Assembly (NCBI GenBank): GCA_038501625.1
Contig: JAZAYU010001140.1
Span: 17,474 to 81,473, forward strand
DNA from: Corbicula japonica
Taxonomy: Eukaryota; Mollusca; Bivalvia; Venerida; Cyrenidae
Direction: 5' to 3'
Length of the DNA: 64,000 nt
In this document: positions 47,538 to 61,000 of the stretch, piece after piece
Layout: each line of letters opens with the position of its first letter
How positions within the stretch are numbered: the first letter of the stretch is position 1
Program-made: the position numbers and the translations under genes
The notes under the pieces: model-generated
What the model was told of the DNA's origin: nothing
Databases searched by the model: none
What the model saw: only the letters and a program-made list of their open reading frames with translations

Positions 47538-49581
47538 TCACTCACAATTGATATCATGAACTTCAATGTCATCACTCTGACACACAATCAGTCCAGTATT
47601 GTTGCTATTGCAGCATACAGCCTGACAATATCCATCAGTTTTCAGTACTTCTCCCAGCAGTTTACCATCCAGCCTGAACTGTAACACATTCTTAGAGCTT
47701 AATCCACAGACCAAAACGCTGTCATTGCTGTATAAGCAAACACTTTGGGCGTTTTTCAGTTCTGGACCATTAAACTGTCCAACAAGCTGACCATTTCTAT
47801 CAAGAATAATTAAACCATTATAATAGTCAGCAACATAGATCTTAGAGTGATCACTGCTGACAGCAAGACTTCTGATATCAGAGAATATCTGCTGCCTGAT
47901 TGATTCTTGCTGAACTGCTGCTGTCTCTCTCCAGACACAGAGTACACATACACTGATGTGTACTGTCAGACACAAACAGCTTCCCTTCAGCATAGGCTAA
48001 AGCATAGCATGGAAACCCAAGGTGTATCTGTCTGGTCTTCTTCATTGTCCTTCCTACTGAAACAAACTGTATTAGACTGCTTGTGTAAGAGGATACAACA
48101 ACTTCCTGGTCCGTGATGGCACACACTTGCCATGGACAGTAAGGAACTTCACAATAGTCTGTTACAGTGTATGATATATTGTTCACACGTTTCAGATTGC
48201 TGTTGGCATAGTCAGCGAGGATAATGGTCCCATCAGCAAGTGTGCAAGCACTTTTAATATCACATGTCCGACTGTCAGATTTCACTTTTACTGTGTATCT
48301 TTTCTTGCCTTTAATTTGCAGTAAGGAAGGATTGGACTTCGAACTTTGTTTCTTGGTTACTGGTACTAAGGATGTAGGAGCTGTGTGTTTCGACTGATTT
48401 TCAGAGGATATAGCGCTAGTTTTGTTCTTAGTTACATGTGGCGAGGAATTGGGTGCTGTAACTTTTGATCGGAGTGTTTCTGTTAAATCGATGACTCCTA
48501 GAGCTTGTATCTCCTTCAAAACAGACTGAAGCTTTTCATGAGGCATGAACGAAATCTCTGTTAAAGAAACTTGGCTTTTATTTGTATTGACTTTCTCTTG
48601 AGCACGGGAAGCAGTTGCGTCGGCCATCTTGATGCTGACAAACATCTGCGCTTTGTTTCCACTAGCAGACTTCAAGCTATCTTTTGCAGCCAGCACGTCA
48701 TTCATGGAAGCTTGAAGTTCTTGTAGGGCGGCTTCAGTCTTGTCAGTTAGTGACTTGACTCTCTGTTCTAGATCACTAACAGTCTTCTTCTCTAGCTCGT
48801 CTAGCATCTGGTTTATTTCTTGTCTGTACTTTTGGATCTGCTTCAGAGACTTCTCCTTGCCACTTTTGAGGTTTTCCTTGTCTTTGATGAAGGTGTCCTG
48901 AAGTTCAGCTAGACTTTTAGCTATCATATCCAACTGATCGGGAATATTGGAATTGACCGTATCGGTGTTGTTTTTAATGTAATCCGGAACATAGAACTTC
49001 TCATGGCATCCACTGCAAGTAAAAACGTTCACAATATTGAATTTTCAAATCGGAAAATATTAAAAATATCTCTGTTTATTTCAACAGATTAAATAATGTT
49101 CATCTTTGCATAATTTTCATGACTTTAATTATCCATACAATTTAATTAACAGTAATGAAAATGGGAATTCGAAACAAAATTTAAAATTCGATCAATGTTT
49201 ATTTGTTTAATTATAATACAAGTCTGTTGTAAAATATCACCTGTGTTGGTTAACCATACATATAGAACATATCACAGTGTCGTGTTGCTTGCAGTACATG
49301 TCCACAGGCTTGTGTTTATGTACTTTACACCTCTCTGTAAGAACTGCTGGAAACTGTCCGCCTGATGAAGTCTTGAACTGTGTCTTGTTTAGAATCTTGT
49401 GGTTTTTTAAAACGGGAATCTCACTGTGACATTTTACGCAGGTAGAACAATAGTAATCATGACAATCCACGCAAAATTGATCTCCCTCAGTGTTCTTATT
49501 TTTTCCTTTGCATACTGAGCACAGAAAGTCAAACGTTTCATCCGTTCCTTTCTCTATATCACTTCCTCCACCTGCAGCCAT
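47538..49581 (-). pseudogene. TRIM-like copy D, two frameshifts in the propeller
   Basis: Exon 1 is 49241-49581 and exon 2 is 47538-49012; splice sites are intact. The B-boxes, coiled coil and first half of the propeller are uninterrupted and nearly identical to A down to about 48436. Below that the sequence becomes C-like and carries two single-base deletions, near 47957-47962 and near 47894-47905. They do not compensate, so the frame is lost and ends at about 47878; the remaining propeller is readable in another frame to the usual stop at 47538. Either a pseudogene or a truncated protein; sequencing error is possible but two independent errors are unlikely. Confidence 0.75.
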
Positions 49582-49796
49582 TTTGGAAATTTTAGTTGAT
49601 TACAACTTCTTAATCACATTTTCCTTCTACAGTTAGCTCAGGCTATTACTTCCTACGCCTGTCGCCATTTTGTAAAGATAAATTTAGTTTATAACATTTC
49701 GTATACATAAAAAATCTACACTGAAATAAATAAATAAAACTTCTTCAAAATAAAGTTCATTTTTGTTTTCGTAAAAAAATAATATAGTCGTTTTAA

Positions 49797-49840
49797 CTCC
49801 GTCTGCGTTTAACAAATTGATTTTGGACGTAAGCCCAGTT
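49797..49840 (-). promoter_or_regulatory. Conserved element 5' of TRIM D
   Basis: Identical to the element 5' of TRIM A. Confidence 0.4.
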
Positions 49841-50721
49841 AGTTGAAGTGTTATTTATAATTGATATCAAAGTATGTCGGTGTGTAGGTCGTTTAATAAT
49901 ACAGGTTTAAGCTAGGTTTTTCATAGTTTAAGTGATACTACTAAAGAATGCTTATAAGTATCAAGTTTCGCTATGTGATTGATTCATTTTGTTCCGATTT
50001 TTGCCTTACAGATAGAACATATCACGTTGGAGATAAAACAGATATTTTAGTAGATATGTTTTTTTTAATTAATTGGTCCTTTGTAAATTTCATACCTGAC
50101 GAAGACTGTAAAAGATGAAAATCCTAGTATAAATATTTTTAAAGTCTCTGTGTTGTTTTCCATTTATTTTTTTATTATTTGCTAGCTGATTTAGACAGCA
50201 TCGCACTCAGAACGCGTCATATGTAAACCTGTTCTGGCTAAAATTTCTAAAATGAATTTTGGGGTAAAATACTAATTGCCACATAGATTTTAGTGAAGAA
50301 ATGTATCTAATTATTTACTAATGTTTGCAAGCTCAGTTAAGTCAAATTCATGTTCTAATTACCAAGAACATACTAAAACAAAAAGAAAAACCATTTGCAT
50401 GAGAACTCTGAAATTAATGGACAATATACCAAAACAATACATACATGATATCTTCGTAAGTATATTCAGGTCTACAATCATAAGTGCCAATTAGTCAAAA
50501 TAATGTTAGAGTTTTCAAGAAATTTAAGAAAATCTTACCTCGGTTCTACTTTTTATTGTCTGGAATAGTGAAAATACCTATCTTATATACCTCTGGCCGA
50601 AATATTGAAACAAATGTAATTTTACATTTTCTTTAATCATACAAGTATCGTGCTGCACGACCTTAAAAAAGCGGAACTGATAACAGCAGACATGGTGTCA
50701 TAGTAACTTCGCCATTTGCCC

Positions 50722-50764
50722 CCTCAGCAAGTAATTTAAGTTTAGTTTTTGTTCCTTGCTGAGG
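50722..50764. other. Conserved hairpin, S1' copy
   Basis: Same stem and loop as 22814-22856. Confidence 0.5.
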
Positions 50765-50869
50765 ACATTCTATAATAATATTACAGTTGTGAGTCGCAGT
50801 TATACGGTCATACATAGCTGATAACAGGTTCTTTGGCATGTGCATCCTCATCAGATTGCAAGGATGTTA

Positions 50870-51810
50870 ATGCTGATCAGCCTATACGGATGTATATTCT
50901 TATCATACTGCACGGATGTACACCCAGATCGGACTTCAGATGTGTAGATCCTTATCAGGGTTCACTTAGGTAGATATTTATCAGACGACACGAGGTGAAC
51001 GTTATCAGCACTGACATAGATTCTGCTCAGACTGCACTAATGGAGACCCTTATCTGACGTTCATGACCTAGACCCCGATTAAATTGTACTCGCTTGGACT
51101 AAGATCAGACAGGAATTAGTCTAATGAAAACACTGATCAGACAAAAGTGATGTAGACCATGTAAAAGTGATCTGATGAAGATCCTTACACGACGTCAGGT
51201 GGAAGGCTTCGTACAGACTGTAGATCTTGACAAGAATGCAAGATGTAGATCTTAACTAAACAGCACATATGAATATATGATTACATTCTTCTTAATGTAG
51301 ATCCTGTACAAACTGCACTGGTGTAGATCCTGTTAAGACTATACTGATATTAGATCCAGATCAGACTACCCTGCGGCAGATCATGTACAAACTACACTGG
51401 TGTAGATCTTGCTCAGACTACACTGATATTAGATCCAGATCAGACTACCCTGCGGCAAATTCTGTAAAAACTGCAATGAGGTAACTCTTGCTCAGACTTC
51501 ACTGATATTAGATCCAGATCAGACTACCCTGCGGCAGATCATGTACAAACTACACTGGTGTATATCTTGCTCTGACTACACTGATATTAGATCCAGATCA
51601 GACTACCCTGCGGCAGATCCTGTACGAACTGAACTGATGTAGATCTTGCTCAGACTACACTGATATTAGATCCAGATCAGACTACACTGATGCTTACCCT
51701 GATCATACTGCTTAGATAAAAGATTCTTATATGACAACACTGCAGTAGATCCTGTTTAAACTTCCCTAATGTAGACCCTAATAAGACTGCAATGATATTA
51801 AATCCTGATC
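50870..51810. repeat. GATCC-AGATCAGAC array, S1' copy
   Basis: Same modules in the same order as 22940-23900 with isolated substitutions. Confidence 0.7.
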
Positions 51811-51877
51811 TGATGACAGTAAAATAGAAATAAATGAACTTTGAAGACCTTCGAACAAGACAAATATGAAAATATTG

Positions 51878-51934
51878 CAGGCTCGGTTTGATTGAGCCTG
51901 TTCATAGGCAGTAATGGAAATGCTTATTACTGCC
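51878..51934. other. Conserved double hairpin, S1' copy
   Basis: Same pair of stems as 23970-24026. Confidence 0.5.
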
Positions 51935-52797
51935 AACGCCGCCTAGCCCCGGGCTGAGCGCAACTCAATATTTACACCAATGAACAGCACAATTTTGATC
52001 CATCCTAAACGATGGAATGCCTAATGCGGTGAACATTTGAACCTTCAATACGGTATTTTCAGATTAATACCATTCCATGTTCAGCGGCGTATGGTCCCCA
52101 GATAGAAGAATGGGTTTGTCCTAAACGAGAAAACAATGGGCGGAACTAAACCGAATAGAATTTCGAGAGGGGATCTGAGAATATAAATCCTGCATATCAC
52201 AGACAACACAGAAGTATATCGTTGGGGTGATTGAACAATACCCAAATTTATATTGGCTGGGATATTGAAACCACCCATCTTTAAACTGGTCGAAATATTA
52301 AAAACAAAAGTAAATTTAGAAGTACTATTAACATAGTACATACATATCGTGCTCGACGACATTCAAAGGACGTAACTGATAACAGCACTGACTGAATGTA
52401 CGGGGAGACTTTTTACAGCCGCCACACGGCACAAACAATGCTACTGCACTATTGAAATAGATGAAAAGAACCTGATTAGACTTCACTGTGAGTGTCATAA
52501 TTATTGCACAGCTATTTATCATGAACATGTCATCCACCTGTGAATTAGTATTTTTGTATTGTTCCATTCTATAGTTCAGAAAGTAATTTGAAATGTGATG
52601 AGTTTGTCTTATAATAATAGATCGCATGTCAGCTTGATCGAATCCTCGCAATAACGCCATGTAACGACAGTAGTATGATGTGACATGTACATCAGTTGCT
52701 AGTATTTAGATTTTGCAATTGATAGATTTTAAGTTTTGTGATAGGTAAAATATATGCAAAATAATTGGTATAGGTAGGAGTGATAGCTGTTATGTAA

Positions 52798-53048
52798 AAT
52801 GACAGTGTCTCTAGCTGCGAGCGAACCCGCATCGTCACGGCGATAGCGCCTGGCCCTGCAATTCCTGCGACGCAACCGACTGAGCTAACCTGGACAACCC
52901 CAAAAAAGGTTGATCGGATAGCCCTGATATACGTAACAATCACTGCATGACATCGGTAACGGGTTAATTTACTGATAACAATACTGACTAAATGTACGGG
53001 GAGACTTTTTACGGCCGCCACACTGCACAAATAGCGCTACTGTGAATT
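52798..53048 (-). repeat. tRNA-related SINE-like repeat, S1' copy
   Basis: Counterpart of 24890-25140, with the same A-box-like TAGCTCAGTCGG on the minus strand. Confidence 0.6.
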
Positions 53049-54353
53049 TCAAATGACAGTGTCTCTAGCTGGGAGCGATCAAGCAAAGATCAGTATGTGT
53101 ATTTTCTGTGTACGATAAAGAAGATTTACAATAGACTTGAACATGGATTTTGACAAGTGTTGAGTCTGGCTCAAATTGAATCTGGGTCACTATAAAAGTG
53201 TGCTCGCCTGACATTCTGTCATGATGCCATGGAAGCTAACTAAACAGCTATATAATACCATGGTGTAAAAACTAGAATTTAATTGTTACAATGATGTCAG
53301 AACAGAACTTGCATCGCAGATCACTGAAGGCCCAGATTAGCAGGCACATCTTTTCAGTCACTGAAATCATTAACATCATTGCAAGCTCTAGAATAGCGAA
53401 TAAGCTGTGAGTTATAAACCCCGTAAGATGTTGCACGAGGAACATCGTCGTCTGAAAACGGAATGTTTACTATATTAAAATTAAAATCGTCTCTTTTATC
53501 ATATTTTTAGTAGTAACGTATCCATTTTCAATAGAAAGATTAAGATCAAAGTTTGCTTGCTTATCTGAAGTGTTTGCTTTATTAAGTTGTAATACCATGG
53601 TGTAAAAACTAGAATTTAATTGTTACAATGATGTCAGAACAGAACTTGCATTGCAGATCACTGAAGACCCAGGTCAGCAAGCACATTTTTTAGTCTAAGT
53701 CTACATTGACCACTTTTGAGACAATAGCATACCTGATGATAACGAAACAGCGAACGCTCAATGGAACAGTTCATTATTTAAAGATAGGATAATGTATTTA
53801 ACCCTTGAAGAAAATAAGTCTCAATTGCGATGATGTTTTCCATAGTTCGAATTCTGGGTATAATGGGTCAATAAAAGTAGAGGGCTACTGATTTCAGAGG
53901 GAATTATTGCATGTATAATAACTAATTATTTATTTATATGAAAGTAAATGCAATTCAGCCAGATTAAAAATAAATGACTCAATTTTGAGAAAACATGTCG
54001 CCAGCCTTTGAACGACCAAATCTTCAAGGTTAAAACTCTAAAATTAAATATTGCTATTTTGGGGAGAGATCTTATGTTTTCTTAGAACAAACATCACTGG
54101 GATAGCCATTTATGTTTCTTCCTTTAAGTTTTATAGCATGCTAAATGTCTAGTAACATCGCTTTTTTGCATGTCGCCAGGCAAAACATCTATTTTTACAG
54201 TAAAATTGTTGAAATATGATGATTGGCAATTAAGAAATTTGCTGTTTGTAATGTTTAAAGCACGTGAAAATATGATATTAGAAAGTTCTGTTGCAATTGG
54301 ATGCCTTTTCAAACAATGACACTGGTTTTAAGGGATGTCGCCAAAAAACTACT

Positions 54354-55473
54354 TTCCTACCGTAACCATTTTTAAACCTCACTGCTGATGGTATTAAATA
54401 ACATAAAAACAGTCATAAAGGCATAAATATTTTATAGAATTATCAAATTTTATGTATTTAAAATTAAAACACCTGTGGCTTTTTTTTATATTTTTGTTGG
54501 TCATAGCCTTAACACGAAATTCTTGATGTCCGATAATAAAATTTTCCTCCGTAACTGTGTATTTCACTTCTTTTAATCTATGTTAATTCCATGGATCAAA
54601 CAGTTTACATCAATTACATGAATATCAATTGATTAATACATACCATCACTAAATAAGTATTATTTTCTGCAAATATTAGTAAAAAAATGTTTAAAAAAAT
54701 TCCTCCGTAACTTTTTCTTCCGTAACCAAAAGTTTCATGATTGCTTCTAGTGCTAATTAAATTGTTATCAACTGACTGTTATTATCACAGAAGCCGTCAA
54801 GTAATATGGTCAGAAGTGGTAAGATAATTAAAATTTACCCTTGTAATTTCGGGTTACGGAGGAAAGTTACGGAGGAAGCTAGAAAAGTAACGGAGGAAAA
54901 ATATGCACGATTATCAATTTATCCGCGTATAATTTGTGTCTAAATATAAGTTGCACACATGAGTTTTTATTAAAAAAATGTTCCTCCATTGCAACTGATA
55001 CGCAAGTACTCCAAATTGTTTGTCAAAATTCAAACAAATACTATTATTGTACTGCATAAAATATATGTGCAGGTAACTTTTTATTTTGACTGCTTCATGG
55101 TTTTGCTTGAGCTTGGCCTCTATTACTTAAACATTAAAATTACATTTTAAGTGAATGTATACAAACATAAGTGAAAATATTTAGCTCACAACATTTAATA
55201 AACCTTGAAATCAGTTGAATTACAATGCAGTACCAGGCACGATGAAAATACCCGTGTTGTTGTTAGCACAGACAGGGATGTACAGTGGTCTGCATTCTAA
55301 TTTTATTAACATAGTTCACTTGAAATGCTTGATTTGGCGTTTGTTTGATTGAAGACAGATTGCAAACAGTCTGTTTCATATAACCTGATGATATGTACCT
55401 TTTAACATCTAGAAAAATAGGAAAAACATACACCCACTTAATACATTTTCCTCAGTAACTTTTCCTCCGTAAC
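54354..55473. other. GTTACGGAGGAA motif cluster, S1' copy
   Basis: All nine motif copies of 26446-27565 are present at an offset of about 27.9 kb and unchanged. Confidence 0.55.
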
Positions 55474-55636
55474 TGTTGGATAACTTTTTTTGTTTGTTTA
55501 GCATTGTAAATTCAGAAAAGTTTTATTGAATTTGAATTTTTAGTTATTTGAAGTTTATTGTTAAATGGAATTAAAAAAGTACCAAGATGACTTTTTCATT
55601 GTTTAATGTTAAAAAAGTCCACTGATTTTTAAATTG

Positions 55637-56423
55637 TCACAGAACACAGTGTGATTGGTACAAACATGAAACAGAACACAGTGTGATTGGTACAAACATG
55701 GCACAGAACACAGTGTGATTGTAACAAACAGGTCATAGTACACAGTGTGATTGGTACAAACCTGAAACAGAACACAGTGTGATTGGTACAAACTTGTCAT
55801 AGTACACAGTGTGATTGGTACAAACATGTCACAGAACACAGTGTGATTGGTACAAACATGTTACATAACACAGTGTGATTGGTACAAACATGTCACAGAA
55901 CACATTGTGATTGGTACAAACATGAAACAGAACACAGTGTGATTGGTACAAACATGGCACAGAACACAGTGTGATTGGTACAAACATGTCACAAAACACA
56001 GTGTGATTGGTACAAACATGTCATAGTACACAGTGTGATTGGTACAAACATGTCACAGAACACAGTGTGATTGATACAAACATGTCACATAACACAGTGC
56101 GATTGGTACAAACATGTCACAGAACACAGTGTGATTGGTACAAGCATGTTACAGAACACAGTGTGATTGGTACAAACATGTCACAGAACACAGTGTGATT
56201 GGTACAAACATGTCACAGAACACAGTGTGATTGGTACAAACATGTCACAGAACACAGTGTGATTGGTACAAACATGTCACAGAATACAGTGTGATTGGTA
56301 CAAACATGTCACAGAACACAGTGTGATTGGTACAAACATGTCACATAACACAGTGTGATTGGCACAAACATGTCACAGAATACAGTGTGATTGGTACAAA
56401 CATGCCATAGAACACAGTGTGAC
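55637..56423. repeat. 32-bp minisatellite, S1' copy
   Basis: Same length and same order of variant units as 27729-28515, with only a few base changes. Confidence 0.9.
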
Positions 56424-57513
56424 TTTTTAAACATTGACTTTAATGGATTTCAAAACATTGCACAAATACCAACACACAGGATTTACATTGTTATGCATGT
56501 AGAGATTAAACTGTCCTACAGGTAAACACAAGTGGGCATGATTTGCATGCTTTTTGCATGGGTGAGTGACCTCGTGGGACAAAGGATGATGTGTTTACAT
56601 TTTGATTTATAAGAGCAATATTTTCAAGTTATTTTGAAAAAGTAACACTGGTTGACCCTAGATGGAACATTGAACTGGATATTGTAATTAATTATTTTTG
56701 ATATATTTGAGCGGAAAGTGCTTTATTTTGACACCCGGATTAGACAACATAGCAGGTACCACATTTTATTAATTTTCTAACAAAATTCTTTTTTTTTCAA
56801 CAATTGTCTCCTGTTATTATCAATATTCATCTGTTTATATAATAACAGTTTGTTTGGAAATTGTTGAAAAAATGATAATTTAATTTCCACAGCTCATCAT
56901 CAGTACAATTATAGTTGTACTATCTGGAAGTATGAAGTACCTTAAGTGAATAATTTGTTCACATATATTTTTAATCAGTTTTCTTGTCCAGGTGTGTTCA
57001 TTGGCAGTTACCGTTAGATATGTCGTTATATAGGTGTCATATTGTCGGATTTCTGAATGAATTCCTTTAATGTATTTAAAGACATCAGTAATTTTAGTAG
57101 TCGGTCAATGTTTTGATAGAAATTATGCACGAGTAAAGCAAGACAAGTAACTGTAAAACAGCTGTTTTGTATTTACCGAAGTGTTAAAACTGAGGTCCGA
57201 CTGCTAAATCCGTAAAAGTATAATGAACAGGACAATCAAAAACTTATTAAGTTACTACACATGGCTACCTTTTTAAGCATGATCATGGATATATAAACAG
57301 CAAAAGAAATGCGCGTTATGGTTAGTTGATAATTTGTAAACATTGATGGTGAAAATATAATTTTACTAAGTTTATACGCGCATGCGGTTAAACAATCAGA
57401 AAGTCCTCATAATAATATCCCTTGGTTTGACAGCTAGAAGTACTGTTACAAGTACAGTCGCACATGAAAAGCGTGTATAATTATTGTACAGTTTAAATTG
57501 AGAAGGCTGTACC

Positions 57514-59580
57514 TTACCCTTTAATATTAGTTTCACTTACATCATGCACTTCAATGACATCATTATGAAATAGACATACAATCAGTTTAGTATTGTTTGC
57601 AGTACAGCATACAGCCTGACAAATTCCATTAGTTTTCATAACTTCGCCCAGTAGTTTACCATCCATGCTGAACAGTAACACATTCTTAGAGTCAGTTCCA
57701 AAAACAAGAACATTGTCATTTTTGTACAGACAAACTCCATGGGCTCCTTTTAGTTCTGGACCATCAAACTGTCCAACAAACTTACCAGATCTATCAAGAA
57801 TAATTAAACCTGTCCAATAGTCAGCAATATAGATCTTAGAGTGATCACTGCTGACAGCAAGACTTCTGATATCAGAGAATATCCACTCTCCAGATTGACC
57901 CTAACTGAACTGTTGCTGTCTCTCTCCAGACACAGAGTAAACATACACTGATTTACTGTCAGACACAAACAGCTTCCGATCAGCATAGGCTAAAGCGTAG
58001 GTTTTAAACCTAGTATTTATCTATCTTGTCTTCTTCAGTGACATTCCTATAGAAAAAAACTGTATTAGATTACTGGAGTCACAGGCTACAGCCACTTCCT
58101 GGTCAGTTATAGCACACACTCGAATTGGAAAGCAAGGAACTTCACAGTAGTCAGTGACACTGTAGGATGTACTGTTGACACGTTTCAGCTTATTGTTGCC
58201 TCGGTCAGCCAGGATAATGGTCCCATCAGCAAGTGTGCAAGCACTTTGAATATCACATGTCCCAATGTCAGATTTCACTTTCACTTTGTATTGTTTTTTG
58301 TCATTGATCTGCATTAAAGAACTTGTAGACTTTGGACTTTGTTTCTTGGTTACTGGTACTAAGGATGTAGGAGCTGTGAGTTTCGACTGATTTTCAGAGC
58401 GCTAGTTTTGTTCTTGGCTACTTTTGGCGAGGAATTGGATGTTGTAAATTTTGATCGGAGTGTTTCTGTTAAATCGATGATTCCTAGAGCTTGTATTTCC
58501 TTCAAAACAGACTGAGGCTTTTCATGAGGCATGAACAATATTTCTGTTAAAGAAAAGTGGCTTTCATTTGTATTGATCTTCTCTCGAGCACGGGAAGCAG
58601 TTGCATCGGCCATCTTGATGCTGACAAACATCTGCGCCTTGTTACCACTAGCAGACTTCAAGCTATCCTTGGTAGCCAGCACATCATTCATGGTAGCTTG
58701 AAGTTCTTGTAGGAAGGCTTCCGTGTTGTCAGTCAGTGACTGGACTCTCTGTTCTAGATCATTGATAGTCTTCTTTTCTAGCTCGTCCAGCATCTGGTTT
58801 ATTTCTTGTCTGTACTTCTGGATCTGCTTCAGTGACTTCTGTTTGCTACTTTTGAGTTTTTCTTTGTCATTGGTAAAGGTGTCCTGAAGTTCAGCCAACT
58901 TGTTTGCTATGGTGTCTAACTGGTGGGGAATAGTGGAATTCACAATATCGCTGTTGTTTTCAATATATTCAGGAACGTAGAATTTCTGATGACATCCACT
59001 GAAAGTGAAAACGTTCATAATATTGAATTGTTAACCTGTCATATTTTTAAATATTTGAGATTGAAATTCATCCCTGTTTATTATAACAGATCAATCATTT
59101 GCACTTTTATATAACTTACACCAGTTATCTTTATATTTGTAGTAAGAATGACGAAAAGGGTGAATTTTACACAAATTGAATATCAAGTCAACGTGCAGTT
59201 ATTTAAACATAGTATAAGAAAGTTGTGAAAATCTAACCTGTGTTGATTTACCATACAGATGGAACATATCACAGTATCGTGTTGTTTGCAGTACATGTCC
59301 ACAGTCTTGTGTTTATGTTCTTTACACCTGTCTGTAAGAACAGCTGGAAACTGTCCACCTGATGAAGTATTGAACTGTGCCTTGTTCAGAATCTTGTGGG
59401 TTTTTTTAAAGCGGGGATCTCAATGTGACATTGCACGCAGGTAGAACAATAATAATCGTGACAGTCGACGCAAAATTGATCTCCCTCGGTGTTCTTATTT
59501 TTTCCTTTGCATACTGAGCAGAGAAAGTCAAACGTTTCATCCGTTCCTTTCTCTATATCACTTCCTCCACCTGTTGCCAT
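57514..59580 (-). pseudogene. TRIM-like copy E, chimeric and broken
   Basis: Exon 1 is 59238-59580 and exon 2 is 57514-58998. Exon 1 has two extra bases near 59397-59408 relative to C, shifting the frame inside the region between the B-boxes. Exon 2 has a 7-bp deletion at about 58399 relative to B, exactly where its sequence switches from a distinct paralogue (5' side) to a near-identical copy of B (3' side). The B-derived part has TAG codons at 58021-58023 and 57901-57903, shared with B, but retains CAG at 58060-58062 where B has TAG. Not expected to make a full protein. Confidence 0.82.
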
Positions 59581-59759
59581 TTTGTAACAATCTACATGTA
59601 ATCTATTTAAACTTGATTACAGCTGTATAATCACATGTCAAGTACTTGTATTCCACACTGAAAAAAAATAACATTGCTTTATAATGAGGTTAAATAATTT
59701 CATCTTCTTCTAATCCACTGTGTACAAAATAAAATAAAAATGTATTTTTAGTTGTATTT

Positions 59760-59804
59760 ACTCCGTCTGCGTTTCACAAATTAATTTTGGACGTAAGCCC
59801 AGTT
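59760..59804 (-). promoter_or_regulatory. Conserved element 5' of TRIM E
   Basis: CTCCGTCTGCGTTTCACAAA and TTTTGGACGTAAGCCCAG as in C, with one change between them. Confidence 0.4.
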
Positions 59805-60262
59805 AATGTTTAGGGCTTTTGAAGTTTTTTTAAAATCGATATCAAGTTATGTGAGTCGGTAGATCGGTTGACAATACAGGTTTAAACAAGTTTTTAGATA
59901 ATTAAAGTTAAAATATACTATTAAAATATGCATATAAGTAACAATTTTCGCTAGCTGATTTAAAAGGCAGAGCACCAGGAGCGCGTCACATCTTAAACTG
60001 TCCTAGTTAAATCATAACTAAAATCAAAACAGAAAACTACTTAAGAATAGTTGTACCGTTCGAGTGATGTAGTGTATGATGTTCTATTATCACAGTATAG
60101 TCTTTAAGGTCTCCGGTGAAATATTTCCGTTATTTCTGAGTTAATATTGCATCAACTGTTGAAAGATTTTGATAAAGTATTATCTTACATACTGTTAGCA
60201 TAATGGTGTCTTACAAATCAAATTGTGCTTGCAACAGCAGACAGTAATTTTGCGATTTGCCT

Positions 60263-60308
60263 CCTCAGCAAGTAATTCAAGTGGAGAATTATTTGTTTCT
60301 TGCTGAGG
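60263..60308. other. Conserved hairpin, S2' copy
   Basis: Same stem as 43526-43571. Confidence 0.5.
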
Positions 60309-60389
60309 GCAGTCTAAAGTACTAATATGGATGTTAGTCGCAGTTATTTGACCCACATACGTAGCTGATATTTAGTATTTTAGGGCTGA

Positions 60390-61000
60390 TAAGAAATGCG
60401 ATCACACTGAGATTCTCATCGGACTGCATTGATTTTAATCCTAATCAGCCTGTACTGCACAGGTGTAGATCCTTATCAGACTTCACTGAGATATCGGTGG
60501 GACGGTAAACATTATCGAAATGCACTGACAAAGATCATACTCAGGCTGCACTGATGTAGACTCTTAGGCGTTTATGACCTAGACCATGCTTAGATTGTAC
60601 CGGCTGAAACTCAGATCAGAATACACTTAGTCCAATGAAACACTGAACAGACTTTACTGATGAAGCCCCATGTAAAGACTGCTCTAATTAGATAATGATA
60701 ATTCTTCACCTCAGCAGATCCAGATCAGACTTTGCTCATGTAGACCCTTTTCAGAATGCATTATATTAGATCCTTATCAGACTTCACTGATTTAGAACCT
60801 GCTCAGAGTGTAATGATATGAGATCTTTATCAGACTAAACTACAGTAGATCCAGATCAGAATTCACAATTGTGAACCCTGTTCCGACTTCAATGATATGA
60901 GATCCTTATAGTAGATCCTGATGAGACTTGACTCTTGGAAAACTGATTAGACTGCAGTGATATTAGATCCTTATCAGACAGCACTGATGTAGACCTGTTG
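60390..61000. repeat. GATCC-TATCAGAC array, S2' copy
   Basis: Counterpart of 43640-44260. Confidence 0.6.

Larger units (their letters stand above)
49582..57513. other. Spacer S1' between TRIM D and TRIM E
   Basis: Near-identical copy of S1 (20086-29605) lacking the 1605-bp element. Non-coding. It repeats the hairpin (50722-50764), GATCC array (50870-51810), double hairpin (51878-51934), SINE-like repeat (about 52798-53048), motif cluster (54354-55473) and minisatellite (55637-56423). Confidence 0.8.
48436..58399. repeat. Segmental duplication of 18940-30491
   Basis: Constant offsets (29496 in TRIM exons, 27908 from about 24.1 kb to 30.49 kb) link the two blocks at very high identity over about 10 kb. 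The offset change is the 1605-bp element present only on the A side plus small indels. The block starts inside exon 2 of D (=A) and ends inside exon 2 of E (=B). Confidence 0.9.
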
